A stretch of DNA of 64,000 bases from Paenibacillus_AA sp045062745 (GTDB lineage Bacteria > Bacillota > Bacilli > Paenibacillales > NBRC-103111), in contig NZ_JBJGED010000009.1 of assembly GCF_045062745.1 (NCBI RefSeq), positions 158,681-222,680 of the forward strand, given 5' to 3'. Numbering within the stretch: the stretch's first letter is position 1; each line of letters begins with the position of its first letter. Shown piece after piece: positions 34,758 through 42,658 of the stretch. The position numbers were made by a program, and so were the translations under genes. The notes below the pieces were generated by a model. The model was given only the letters and a program-made list of their open reading frames with translations, was not told the origin of the DNA and ran no database searches.

Positions 34758-34887
34758 CTCTCATCTCTCAGAAGCCCACATGCCGCTTCCGCAAGACTTA
34801 GCACCGTGCGCGCCAGTCGCCATTGCGACCAGGTTGTCGGTTGCCGGGTATCATCGGGCTAGTCCCTCCACCTACTCTTGATAAGAG
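34758..34887 (-). ncRNA. SAM-I (S-box) riboswitch
   Basis: Read on the minus strand, it contains the diagnostic S-box blocks in order: CTTATCAAGAG, AGGTGGAGGGACTAGCCCGA, GATACCCGGCAACC, GGTGCTAAGTCTTGC and GAGAGATGAGAG. P1 pairs 34880-34887 with 34758-34765 (one G-U). It controls the metA-metI-metC operon, switching transcription off when SAM is plentiful. Confidence 0.96.
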
Positions 34888-34913
34888 TTCTGTGCTATTC
34901 GATTGTTAGTATT

Positions 34914-34942
34914 ACTTTATAGCATCCGGGGCTTTTCGTCAA
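34914..34942 (-). promoter_or_regulatory. Promoter of the met operon
   Basis: TTGACG, a 17-base spacer, then TAAAGT on the minus strand, ending 26 bases before the riboswitch. Confidence 0.65.
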
Positions 34943-34995
34943 GGAGGGGGGATGGAGTGAAAAATGACAGGGTTTCTGACTCCGTGTTATGCTAC

Positions 34996-35155
34996 GAGCC
35001 CGTGGGGCAGCACTGCGCTTGACTCCGTATAGGACTCCGAGCCCGTGGGGCAGCTCCGACCGCTGTTGAAATCCCGTCCCTTGGATAGCATTGTATAGGG
35101 TGGGGACGGGATTTCAAAGGCGGCCACTTCGTTTCTCCGCCTGCCCCACGGGCTC
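34996..35155. repeat. Nested inverted repeat with direct copies
   Basis: GAGCCCGTGGGGCAG occurs at 34996-35010 and 35039-35053, and inverted at 35141-35155. Inside is a second perfect 15-bp pair, TTGAAATCCCGTCCC (35066-35080) and its complement (35103-35117). The two arms of the large fold are similar outside the 15-mers too, differing by a short insertion. It encodes nothing recognisable and lies between the met promoter and the next gene. Confidence 0.85.
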
Positions 35156-35180
35156 TCCGGCTTTCCGGGGTCGCCCTTAT

Positions 35181-35208
35181 TATTTACTCCATTAAGGGGG
35201 AGTAAATA
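35181..35208. other. AT-rich hairpin
   Basis: TATTTACTCC / GGAGTAAATA arms with an 8-base loop, directly beside the terminator at 35214-35242. The rest of 35243-35420 shows nothing recognisable. Confidence 0.55.
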
Positions 35209-35213
35209 GAAAG

Positions 35214-35242
35214 ACCTGGCCGGACTATATGCCCGGCCAGGT
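35214..35242 (-). terminator. Terminator downstream of the isomerase gene
   Basis: ACCTGGCCGG / CCGGCCAGGT stem followed on the minus strand by CTTTCTATTT. It lies about 180 bases after the isomerase stop. Confidence 0.7.
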
Positions 35243-35420
35243 TAGGTAAGATTGGTTACTCCAAACCCACTGGTCCCTTAATCATGCCTTATCTCCGCCC
35301 GATCAGCGACCCCAAGTTTCGAGTTAGCGTGATTTTCGCGGAATCTCCGCTCAATCAGCGCCACAGCCAACCGAGTTAACATGAATCTCGCGTTCTCACA
35401 GCCGACTACAGCCCCGAACC

Positions 35421-36257
35421 TTACAGACCCGCGGCGGAGAATACTTTGTCGAAGCCGGCCTTCGAGCGTTGCAGGAGCACTTCCGGTGCGTCCGTCGGAG
35501 GCGATTGGGTCAAGATCTCTTGCGAGACCGGACCCGTGTAACCGGTCGCTTGCAAGGCGCGCAGGAACGCGGTCAAGTCGATCACGCCTTCGCCCGGATA
35601 CAGGCGGCCGTTGTCGAGCGCTTCCTCGACCGGCACGTCCGGCGCGTCGTTGATGTGGACGTGCACGATCTGAGCCGGCTTCAGGCTCTGCAGTTCCTCG
35701 ACCGAAGCGTTAGTCGTATACCAGTGATACGAATCGAGCAGCAGCCCCACATTCGAGGCGCCGATCGCGTCGATCCAGTCGAGCGTCTCCTGCAGCGTCC
35801 AGATGAACGGATTCGCCCAACGGGTCCGCAAGTGATGCGGCCCCACGTACTCGAGCCCCAAGCGAATCCCGTACGCGCCGAGAATGTCGGCACACAGGCG
35901 CAGCCGCCGGGTCGCGAGCGCCATGAAATGTGCGGCGTTCTCATCCACAGCCGGCAGCACGTACGTGCAGCAGCTCGTGCAGCCGACTTCGGCCGCAGCC
36001 GCCGCCGAAGCGGCCAGCCCGGCCAGACCGGAGCGGAACTCCGCTTCGGTCGTGCGCCATTGCACCGGCAGGCCGATGGAGCCAACGACTAGGCCGGTCT
36101 CCTCCAGCGTCGCCTGCGCGCGCTCCTTCCCCTCCTGGTCGAACCAGGAGCGGACATCCAAGTCTACCGCGCCGAACCCATACCGATGGGCCAAGCGGAC
36201 GAACTGCTCGTTGCTCTCGATTTTACCCAGTCCCGCTCGCGTCAAACCTCTAATCAT
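35421..36257 (-). CDS. Sugar phosphate isomerase/epimerase (xylose-isomerase-like TIM barrel)
   Basis: A 278-residue AP-endonuclease-2/xylose-isomerase-like barrel. The metal-site pattern is visible in RLGLEYVGPHHLRT (Glu), GLLLDSYHWYTTNA (Asp and His), IVHVHINDAPD and GPVSQEILTQ (Glu). Family members isomerise or epimerise ketoses, keto-inositols or sugar acids. AAGGAGGAG precedes the ATG. It follows a Gfo/Idh/MocA dehydrogenase by 30 bases, a pairing common in inositol and 3-keto-sugar catabolism. The precise substrate is unknown. Confidence 0.85.
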   Translation of the reverse strand: MIRGLTRAGLGKIESNEQFVRLAHRYGFGAVDLDVRSWFDQEGKERAQATLEETGLVVGSIGLPVQWRTTEAEFRSGLAGLAASAAAAAEVGCTSCCTYVLPAVDENAAHFMALATRRLRLCADILGAYGIRLGLEYVGPHHLRTRWANPFIWTLQETLDWIDAIGASNVGLLLDSYHWYTTNASVEELQSLKPAQIVHVHINDAPDVPVEEALDNGRLYPGEGVIDLTAFLRALQATGYTGPVSQEILTQSPPTDAPEVLLQRSKAGFDKVFSAAGL

Positions 36258-36287
36258 GGGGATCTCCTCCTTCTCCGCTCTGTTGGC

Positions 36288-37361
36288 TTAGTAGCTCCAG
36301 TCCAGCTTCACTTCGTTGCCCGTGCGCGACGACTCGTAGATCGCATCCAGGATGAGGTTGTTCGTGAAGCCGGTCATCACCGATGTCAGCGGCTGCTTGC
36401 CTTCAACCACGCACTCCAGGAAATGCCGGCTCAGCCGTCCGCGTCCGCCTTCATCGTTCGCCGGTGTAACCAATTCCGTTTCCATCGGACGATCGAAACG
36501 CTCCGTCAAGAACTTGCCGCGGTTGCCGCGGAGCGAAGCGCCGCCCTCGGTGCCCATCAGGTGAATGAACGGAATGCTGTCCGTATCCATATGCACCGCC
36601 CAGCTCACTTCCAGTGTCAGGGTGCTGCCATCCTCCATCCGAATGAGCGCGGTAGCGAGATCCTCCACGTTGTAATACCCTTCCCAGTTCGGCTTGCCCC
36701 ATGTGCCGATGCCTTTGCGGACCGGACCGAACTCGGCGTAAGTGGCGCCCGACACCGACACCGGCTTCGGACTGCCCATCAGGTGCAGAGACAAGTCCAG
36801 CATGTGCACGCCGATATCGATCAGCGGCCCGCCTCCGGATTCTTCCATCCGGGTGAACCAGGTGCCCCAGCCTGGAATGCCTTTGCGCCGGTACCAGCCG
36901 GCCTTGGCCGTGTAGATGCGTCCCAGCTCGCCTGCCTCGACTTGCTGCTTCACCTGCAGCGGCAGCCATTCCCAGCGCATCTGATGCGCGACCATCAGCG
37001 TCATGCCGGTTCTCTCTTGAGCCCGGACGATGCTGCGGGCGCTGTCGGCGTTCAGCCCCATCGGCTTCTCGAGCAGCACGTGCTTGCCCGCTTCCATCGC
37101 CTGTACCGCCAGTGCAGCATGGTGCAGGTTAGGCACGCCGATGACGACCGCATCCACCTCCGGGCTGTTGATCAAGTCGGTCGGAGTAGCCATTACGTTC
37201 TTAATGCCGTATTGCTGGGCACGGCTGTCCGCCAAAGGCAAAAAAGCGTCTGTAATCGCCGTTATTTCGCATTGCTCCTGCAGCTTGCTGAATTCCTGAA
37301 TATGCACGTTGCCGATATTGCCGGCGCCAATGATGCCTAACCGTACTCTGCTCCCACCCAT
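36288..37361 (-). CDS. Gfo/Idh/MocA-family oxidoreductase
   Basis: A 357-residue NAD(P)-dependent dehydrogenase. The Rossmann motif is LGIIGAGNIGNVHI, the catalytic-region Lys is in LLEKPMGLNADSA, and the active-site GGGPLIDIGVHMLDLSLHLMG carries the conserved Asp and His. It is typical of inositol/sugar dehydrogenases that make 3-keto products. GGGGGATGG precedes the ATG. It is operonic with the isomerase and divergent from an AraC-type regulator. Confidence 0.9.
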   Translation of the reverse strand: MGGSRVRLGIIGAGNIGNVHIQEFSKLQEQCEITAITDAFLPLADSRAQQYGIKNVMATPTDLINSPEVDAVVIGVPNLHHAALAVQAMEAGKHVLLEKPMGLNADSARSIVRAQERTGMTLMVAHQMRWEWLPLQVKQQVEAGELGRIYTAKAGWYRRKGIPGWGTWFTRMEESGGGPLIDIGVHMLDLSLHLMGSPKPVSVSGATYAEFGPVRKGIGTWGKPNWEGYYNVEDLATALIRMEDGSTLTLEVSWAVHMDTDSIPFIHLMGTEGGASLRGNRGKFLTERFDRPMETELVTPANDEGGRGRLSRHFLECVVEGKQPLTSVMTGFTNNLILDAIYESSRTGNEVKLDWSY

Positions 37362-37536
37362 TCGGTTCCATCCCCCAATTCATAGATTAGCTTCTTCAGA
37401 CTCTACCGATATGATAAAATGAAACCGCATAACCTGCATGCCACATTTTACGGAAAATGCCTCGATTCTTCTGGTCCCGCCCGGAAACATGCTCAGGATG
37501 GGGGGGCGGACTTAGAATCACGCCGGAGGGTTCCCG

Positions 37537-38457
37537 ATGACGCTGTACCCGCTCTATTATACGCAGATGCCGAACGATCATTCGGACATGCCTTTCAAAT
37601 ACGGGATTCATTCGCTCTCGAACGGGTTCGTGGCGCACCGTCACGACTTCCTCGAGTTCTCCTATGTGCTGGAAGGCACAGGCTGGGAAACGATCGGCGG
37701 CATCCGCTACCGCAAGCAGCCGGGCAGCTTCACGTTCGTGCTGCCCTATCAGGTGCACGAGATTCATACCGACCCGGGCTCCTGCCTGAAGCTGTACAAC
37801 GGCGAATTCGCGATGAGCCTGCTATTCGATACCGGTTACGATGCCGGACTGCGCGGACTCCTGATCGGGGAAGACCCTCCCCTCCCTTCGCACGTACAGT
37901 TAAATCCGGAGCAGACCGACCGGTTTCGAAGGCTGCTGGACGAGCTATACGCCGAATATAAAGGGGACGGTCAATGGCGCATCCCGCTCGTTCGGGCCAA
38001 GCTGACGGAAGTTCTCGTGTACTTCGACCGCATTCGGCGTCAGTCCGCCGTATCCTCCCCCAGCAGCAATCCGCATCGCTTGGAAGAAGTGCGCGGCAAA
38101 CGATCGGGGGAGAAGGCGCTATGGGCGATCATTCAATACATTCACTTGCATTATCAGGAAGAGTTGACCTTGAGCGGCGTCTGTGCGACGTTCCACCTGA
38201 GCGTTTCGCACCTAAGCGAGCTGTTTAAGAAACATTCGGGGCAAACGTTTCTCCAAGTGCTGCACGACGTGCGCATTCGACACGCTTGCGGGCTGCTGGT
38301 GTCCACGGAGATGAGCATGGAGCAGTTGGCGATGGAGGTCGGCTATGGCTCGTACAAGACGTTCTCCCGCATCTTCAAGCACCGCAAAGGTCTTACGCCC
38401 AGCGATTACCGCAAATCCCACGGGAATCCGATCGCCGGGTCGCGTGTAAGCACCTAA
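37537..38457 (+). CDS. AraC-family regulator with cupin sensor
   Basis: A 306-residue one-component regulator. The N-terminal AraC_binding cupin includes HRHDFLEFSYVLEGTG and FTFVLPYQVHEIHTD. The C-terminal double HTH contains LSGVCATFHLSVSHLSELFKKHSGQTF and SMEQLAMEVGYGSYKTFSRIFKHRKGLTPSDYRK. GGAGGG precedes the ATG by six bases. It probably senses a sugar and controls the divergent dehydrogenase/isomerase pair across the 175-base gap. Confidence 0.92.
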   Translation: MTLYPLYYTQMPNDHSDMPFKYGIHSLSNGFVAHRHDFLEFSYVLEGTGWETIGGIRYRKQPGSFTFVLPYQVHEIHTDPGSCLKLYNGEFAMSLLFDTGYDAGLRGLLIGEDPPLPSHVQLNPEQTDRFRRLLDELYAEYKGDGQWRIPLVRAKLTEVLVYFDRIRRQSAVSSPSSNPHRLEEVRGKRSGEKALWAIIQYIHLHYQEELTLSGVCATFHLSVSHLSELFKKHSGQTFLQVLHDVRIRHACGLLVSTEMSMEQLAMEVGYGSYKTFSRIFKHRKGLTPSDYRKSHGNPIAGSRVST

Positions 38458-38517
38458 TGCCCGCCTTTGACATATGGTATGAAGAACGTGTAAATCGCCG
38501 TAACCCTCGTACGCGTC

Positions 38518-38546
38518 TTGTGCGGGTTAGGGGTTCGGAGTATACT
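38518..38546 (+). promoter_or_regulatory. Promoter of the corA leader
   Basis: TTGTGC, a 17-base spacer, then TATACT. It predicts a 5' leader of about 355 bases before corA, containing a small ORF and a hairpin. Confidence 0.65.
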
Positions 38547-38622
38547 AGACAAGACTTGATGTTGAAGTTTTTTCATTTCGGCGATCTACAAAAATCGGTA
38601 TCCATAAAGGAGGGAACGTCGC

Positions 38623-38715
38623 ATGGACGGGGGCCGACCCAAACCTGCCAGTAAACGGCAATATATCGGACAACAGCCGGAATCTCGCGCCTGCGACGGT
38701 TCCTTGAGCAAGTGA
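38623..38715 (+). CDS. 30-residue leader ORF upstream of corA
   Basis: An ATG eight bases after a strong AAAGGAGGG opens a 30-codon frame (MDGGRPKPASKRQYIGQQPE..., ending SLSK) that stops about 190 bases before corA. It is basic and has three prolines. I recognise no family. By analogy with proline-containing leader peptides that control Mg transporters in enterics, it may couple translation to corA expression. That is inference from position and ribosome site alone. Confidence 0.5.
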   Translation: MDGGRPKPASKRQYIGQQPESRACDGSLSK

Positions 38716-38799
38716 CCCTTTCTTTGTTATAGCGAGTCGCTGCACCTCTGTTGTCCCTATAGCCGTTCCCGTGCGGTCCGCACACAATTGAAGCGCCAT

Positions 38800-38847
38800 A
38801 GCATGATGCAAGCCGCCGAATGAGGAATTCCGCCGCTGCATGATGCT
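38800..38847 (+). other. Leader hairpin before corA
   Basis: AGCATGATGCA pairs with TGCATGATGCT (one central mismatch) around a 26-base loop, about 60 bases before the corA ATG. No T-run follows. The remaining 38458-38908 holds only the promoter and small ORF listed. Confidence 0.5.
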
Positions 38848-38908
38848 TATTTCCGGTTTGTTGCTGAAAGCCGACAAATTGGGGGAAACTGCTAAGGGGT
38901 GATTCGCT

Positions 38909-39844
38909 ATGAAAGTGAGATTGGTACAAAACGGACTTTTTACGACCATTGACGATACGCTGCAAATGTTGATTCCACCGGACAACGGTTTTTATTGGAT
39001 TGACGCGAGCGTAGAGGATTTGGAGATTCTCCAGCCGCTCTTCCACCTTCACGAACTGGCCGTGGAGGACACGCTGACCGAGGAAGAGCAGCGGCCGAAG
39101 ATCGAAATCTATGACTCGCACTATTTTATCGTGATCAATAGCATTCGGTATGACGATGAAGAAATTTTCCTGCGCGCCCTGAATATTTTTCTGTTCAAGC
39201 ATGCGATTATTACGGTCACCCGCCAAAAAATCAACGAAATGCGCGCCATCAAGCCGATTCTGTGGGAAGAAGAAGTGAACACCGCGGACCGGTTCCTGTA
39301 TCACCTGGTCGACATCGTGGTGGACAATTACTTCAGCGTCGGCGACCGGATCGAAGACAAGATCGAGATGCTGGAGGAGGACATCCTCGTCCATACGAAG
39401 AAATCGCACCTGAACGAGATTATTGGGCTGCGAAGCGAAATTTTGTGGCTGAAAAAAATGCTGGCTCCGCAAAAGGACGTCATCTGGACGCTCAATAAGA
39501 AGGAGCTCCGGCTTATCAACGATCAGCTGCAAAAATATTTCAGCGATATTTATGAGAACGCGGTGAAAATTACGGAAACGTTCGAGACGTTCCGCGATCT
39601 CGTCGGCAACTTGCGAGAAGCGTATCAGGCGAGCGTCGCGAACCGGGCGAACGAAATCATGCGGATCTTCACGGCGCTGACGACGATCTTCATGCCGCTT
39701 ACGATCATCACCGGGATCTATGGCATGAACTTCGACAATATGCCGGAGCTGCATACACGGTTCGGTTACTTTATGGTCCTCGGGTTCATGCTCTTGACCG
39801 GTTCTTCCATGCTGTATTTCTTTAAGAAGAAGGACTGGTTCTGA
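38909..39844 (+). CDS. corA: CorA-family magnesium/divalent cation channel
   Basis: A 311-residue CorA. It has a long cytoplasmic N-terminal domain rich in acidic and helical segments. Two C-terminal transmembrane helices flank the selectivity motif GMN (GIYGMNFDNMPEL), and the Lys-rich tail KKKDWF follows. It forms a homopentameric Mg2+ (or Co2+/Ni2+) channel in the membrane. AAGGGGTG precedes the ATG. The long leader suggests regulation after initiation, but no canonical M-box is recognisable. Confidence 0.93.
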   Translation: MKVRLVQNGLFTTIDDTLQMLIPPDNGFYWIDASVEDLEILQPLFHLHELAVEDTLTEEEQRPKIEIYDSHYFIVINSIRYDDEEIFLRALNIFLFKHAIITVTRQKINEMRAIKPILWEEEVNTADRFLYHLVDIVVDNYFSVGDRIEDKIEMLEEDILVHTKKSHLNEIIGLRSEILWLKKMLAPQKDVIWTLNKKELRLINDQLQKYFSDIYENAVKITETFETFRDLVGNLREAYQASVANRANEIMRIFTALTTIFMPLTIITGIYGMNFDNMPELHTRFGYFMVLGFMLLTGSSMLYFFKKKDWF

Positions 39845-39949
39845 CGATACGCCGTCGCAGCCTAGGCATGTAGAGGGATTTCCGGTTAAATCCACCTAAT
39901 CTGGAAATTGCGAGTAGTAAAATTGATTTGGATCGTACGCGCCGTCCAT

Positions 39950-40159
39950 CTTGTTAATGAATGTTTACTAATAAGCATAGTCCCTTTACAGGTTTTGGCT
40001 TATTTGAACCGCTTTGGGTCGAATTGTAAACCTAACTTGCGTTAATTGTAAAGTGCGCTTCACTATTAACAGAAGTTAGCCTTACAAACCGGCGAAAACC
40101 GCCAAAATGGCGCGAAAATAGTCAGGTTACCCGTCTTAATTGTAAACTTCGGTTTACAG
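39950..40159. repeat. Dispersed intergenic repeat, copy B
   Basis: About 210 AT-rich bases matching 12586-12797 in order, length and orientation, with TTGTAA words and a terminal CTTAATTGTAAA / TTTACA hairpin. It lies between convergent corA and the HRDC-domain gene. The rest of the 39845-40292 gap holds only the terminator at 40207-40231. Confidence 0.7.
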
Positions 40160-40206
40160 TCATTTTAGTTAGTTAGTCCGACACTGCGCCCCACCAGTAA
40201 GGAGAA

Positions 40207-40231
40207 AACCCTCTCGTCTCGCGAGAGGGTT
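40207..40231 (-). terminator. Terminator of the HRDC-domain gene
   Basis: AACCCTCTCG / CGAGAGGGTT (10-bp stem, 5-base loop) followed on the minus strand by TTTTCTCC. Confidence 0.85.
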
Positions 40232-40292
40232 GGGGCGTTTGTATGGGGGCTGTAGGGCGGGGATCCATTCAGAAACGGCTCTCGCGAACTGC

Positions 40293-41357
40293 CTAAGCCG
40301 ATTGCTCCGTCTTCGGCTGCAGCGCGGACGCGTGGTCCGCGGATGCGGCCGCCACGGCCGCTAGAGCAGCGGCGTGGTGGCGGAATCGAAGCCGCAAGAG
40401 ACGCAGCCACTCGTACGTCTTCTCGAGCTGCGCACCGGCAGTCTCACCCTCGGCGCCGTACAGCCGCTTCACGACCGGCTTGAGGAACCGGTCGCCCAGC
40501 TCGCCGAAAGCGCGCCACGCCTCGTCAATTTCCTGCTGCGGCCGGGCGATCAACACCTGCTCGATGATCGGATCGACATCATAGCCTTCCTTGTCCAGCT
40601 CTTCGATGCGGGACAGGAGCTCCCGGGCCGGAAGCTTCAGCGTCTGATGGAGCTCGGCCAGGCCGAGTCCTTGGCTGATGCCCTCCAAGAGCTTCGTCTT
40701 CGTCTCCCGGCGCTCCGCCTCGCTTCGCGCCCGAAGATCCCACTGCTGGCGCATCCAGTCCTCGAACGCGATCGGATCGACCTGCTCCGCTACCCAGTCG
40801 AGCGGGAATGTAGTGGTGCGCTCGTATGCCGCCGTAATCGCCAAGAGCGGCTCCCCATACAAGTTCGTCTTGTACTCGCCGAATCCCGGAATCTGACGCA
40901 GCTCTTCGATCGTATGCGGGACGAAGGCGCTGATCATCCGCAGCATCCGGTTGGACGCGAGGATAAATGGCGACTTCCCTTCCTTGCCCGCCTGCTCGTT
41001 GCGCCAGAGGCGCAGCGCCTGGAACAGCTCGTCCCGTCCGTTCGCTTCGCTATAGTAATGCAGCAGCTGCAGCGTTCTCGCCTTGCCGCCCGGCATGGCG
41101 GATTCGCCCGACAGGTCGACGAGCGCCGCGAAGCCTTCGCTCCGCTTGTTCTGCAGCCGATTGCGGAACTGCTGCATCATCTCGCCCCAGTGCATCCCTT
41201 CGTACCAGATGTCGCTCAGCGCCCCGCCGTCCTCCGTCTTCTCCGTCCAGGCGACTTGCCACTCGCCCCCCTGCTCCGTGATGGACACCTGCGCCGCGGC
41301 GACTCTCTCTTGCTCCGCCTTCCTCTCGAAGCTGTTCAAAAATACCAAATTCACCAC
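40293..41357 (-). CDS. HRDC-domain protein of unknown role
   Basis: A 354-residue protein. An HRDC domain (about 130-200) is recognisable from ELFQALRLWRNEQAGKEGKSPFILASNRMLRMISAFVPHTIEELRQIPGFG, a nucleic-acid-binding module of RecQ helicases and RNase D. No helicase or nuclease motif accompanies it. A C-terminal helical part (about 235-300, LLEGISQGLGLAELHQTLKLPARELLSRIEELDKEGYDVD) looks like a RecQ-associated wHTH. An Ala-rich tail follows. It starts at GTG after GGAGG. A DNA- or RNA-binding role is likely. The leader carries its own terminator. Confidence 0.75.
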   Translation of the reverse strand: MVNLVFLNSFERKAEQERVAAAQVSITEQGGEWQVAWTEKTEDGGALSDIWYEGMHWGEMMQQFRNRLQNKRSEGFAALVDLSGESAMPGGKARTLQLLHYYSEANGRDELFQALRLWRNEQAGKEGKSPFILASNRMLRMISAFVPHTIEELRQIPGFGEYKTNLYGEPLLAITAAYERTTTFPLDWVAEQVDPIAFEDWMRQQWDLRARSEAERRETKTKLLEGISQGLGLAELHQTLKLPARELLSRIEELDKEGYDVDPIIEQVLIARPQQEIDEAWRAFGELGDRFLKPVVKRLYGAEGETAGAQLEKTYEWLRLLRLRFRHHAAALAAVAAASADHASALQPKTEQSA

Positions 41358-41404
41358 TCTTCTACCTCCATTCGGCCATCAAAATGAAATCATTAGACAG
41401 CAAA

Positions 41405-41439
41405 AAGCACCTCTCCTACATGTCGTAGAAGAGGTGCTT
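41405..41439 (-). terminator. Terminator inside the HRDC gene leader
   Basis: A strong stem (AAGCACCTCT / AGAGGTGCTT, plus an inner CTAC/GTAG) followed on the minus strand by TTTTTGC. It lies downstream of the promoter at 41463-41491 and upstream of the gene, so it can attenuate it. Confidence 0.75.
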
Positions 41440-41462
41440 CCTCCGTGTTAACGATTGCTTTC

Positions 41463-41491
41463 ACTATACCATATTTCCCCATATGAGGCAA
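41463..41491 (-). promoter_or_regulatory. Promoter of the HRDC-domain gene
   Basis: TTGCCT, a 17-base spacer, then TATAGT on the minus strand, 106 bases before the GTG start. Confidence 0.7.
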
Positions 41492-41515
41492 TGATTAATT
41501 TTAGGCTTGAATCAT

Positions 41516-41544
41516 TTGCCAGATTATCTCCGGCGTGGTACTAT
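41516..41544 (+). promoter_or_regulatory. Promoter of the cation-efflux gene leader
   Basis: TTGCCA, a 17-base spacer, then TACTAT on plus. It is back to back with the HRDC promoter. The start of transcription would be about 150 bases before the gene. Confidence 0.6.
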
Positions 41545-41633
41545 AAATTGATGACTTCTTATAGATTGGCGGAATGACGCATGCATACATCAAGGCCGAA
41601 TCGATCATCCTATAATATGGAATTTCAGTGAGT

Positions 41634-41660
41634 CCTCAACCGGAAGGTTGAGGGCTTTTT
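41634..41660 (+). terminator. Terminator in the cation-efflux gene leader
   Basis: CCTCAACC-GGAA-GGTTGAGG followed by GCTTTTTGTTT, 40 bases upstream of the ATG. Either the leader is an attenuator/riboswitch, or a roughly 110-nt RNA ends here. No known metal riboswitch consensus is visible. Confidence 0.8.
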
Positions 41661-41699
41661 GTTTCCCTAGGGAAATAAACGTGGCGGGGGGAATCATTT

Positions 41700-42593
41700 A
41701 TGCAGGCAGCGAACAAACAATCATGGGCCGCGATCTGGATCAGCCTTGTGAGCAACATTGTTCTAACCGTTCTAAAAATTGTAGTAGGGGTCCTCTTCCG
41801 AAGCCAAGTCCTGATCGCGGACGGCATCCACAATGCCGGGGACGTGATCGCGTCGGCTACGGCCTTCGGGGCGATGCGCATCTCCAATCAGCCCGCGGAC
41901 GAGGATCATCCATATGGGCACGGCAAGGCGGAAGTCGTCGGTGCGGGGCTCGTAGCCGTCATCCTCGCGCTCGCCGCGGTCTGGATCGGCTTTCAATCGA
42001 TCGAGACGCTCCTGGGCCCTCCTCCGGAAGCGCATCTCATCGCGCTGGTCGCGGCCTTCATCTCGCTGATCTGGAAGCAGGCGCTATACGTCTACACGTA
42101 CCGCGCGGGCAAACAGGCGAATAGCAAAAGCTTGCTAGCCACCGCCTACGATCATCTGGCCGACGTCTATGCGTCGCTCGCCGCCGTAGTCGGGATCGGC
42201 CTTGCGCTCATCGGAGAAATGTACGATTACACCTATTTGGCTTACGGCGACCCGGCCTCCGGGATCATCGTGTCCCTTCTTGTCCTGAAGCTAGCCGTGG
42301 AGATGGGACGGGAGTCGATCGACATCCTCATGGAGAAGACGGTCAAACCGGAGCAGATCGACCGTTATGCCCAGCTCGTGCATGCGATACCGGAAGTCAA
42401 GCGGATCGACCGTCTCCGCGCCCGGGAGCACGGCCATTATATTCTGGTCGATGCGAGGGTCAGCATTCCAGGCGAGTACAGCATTCAGGAAGGCCACGAT
42501 ATTAGCCGCAAAATCAAAAAGGTGATCATGGACGCAGACGCCCAGGTCGATGAAGTGCTGATTCATATTAATCCGTGGTACCCGGAACCGTAG
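41700..42593 (+). CDS. Cation diffusion facilitator (CDF) transporter
   Basis: A 297-residue CDF exporter with six transmembrane helices. Metal-site motifs are ADGIHNAGD (helix II), HPYGHGKAE (loop) and DHLADVYAS (helix V), in the HxxxD/DxxxD pattern of zinc, iron or manganese members. The cytoplasmic C-terminal domain (AIPEVKRIDRLRAREHGHYILVDARVSIP, HINP) forms the regulatory dimer. It expels divalent metal by proton exchange. GGGGGG precedes the ATG. The terminator in its leader points to metal-responsive attenuation. Confidence 0.92.
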   Translation: MQAANKQSWAAIWISLVSNIVLTVLKIVVGVLFRSQVLIADGIHNAGDVIASATAFGAMRISNQPADEDHPYGHGKAEVVGAGLVAVILALAAVWIGFQSIETLLGPPPEAHLIALVAAFISLIWKQALYVYTYRAGKQANSKSLLATAYDHLADVYASLAAVVGIGLALIGEMYDYTYLAYGDPASGIIVSLLVLKLAVEMGRESIDILMEKTVKPEQIDRYAQLVHAIPEVKRIDRLRAREHGHYILVDARVSIPGEYSIQEGHDISRKIKKVIMDADAQVDEVLIHINPWYPEP

Positions 42594-42600
42594 AAGCTTT

Positions 42601-42629
42601 TTGCCGATTCGCCGCGTATCCTGTATAAT
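42601..42629 (+). promoter_or_regulatory. Promoter of the DUF3055-like gene
   Basis: TTGCCG, a 17-base spacer, then a perfect TATAAT, 29 bases before the ATG. Confidence 0.8.
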
Positions 42630-42658
42630 CCATGAGGAACGCTAAGGAGGAGAATGCA

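Noticed and set aside
38547..38908. Mg2+-sensing M-box riboswitch before corA
   Set aside because: None of the conserved M-box blocks can be found in order, although the gene and leader length made it worth checking.
41545..41633. yybP-ykoY (Mn) or NiCo riboswitch before the CDF gene
   Set aside because: The conserved loop sequences of either class are absent.
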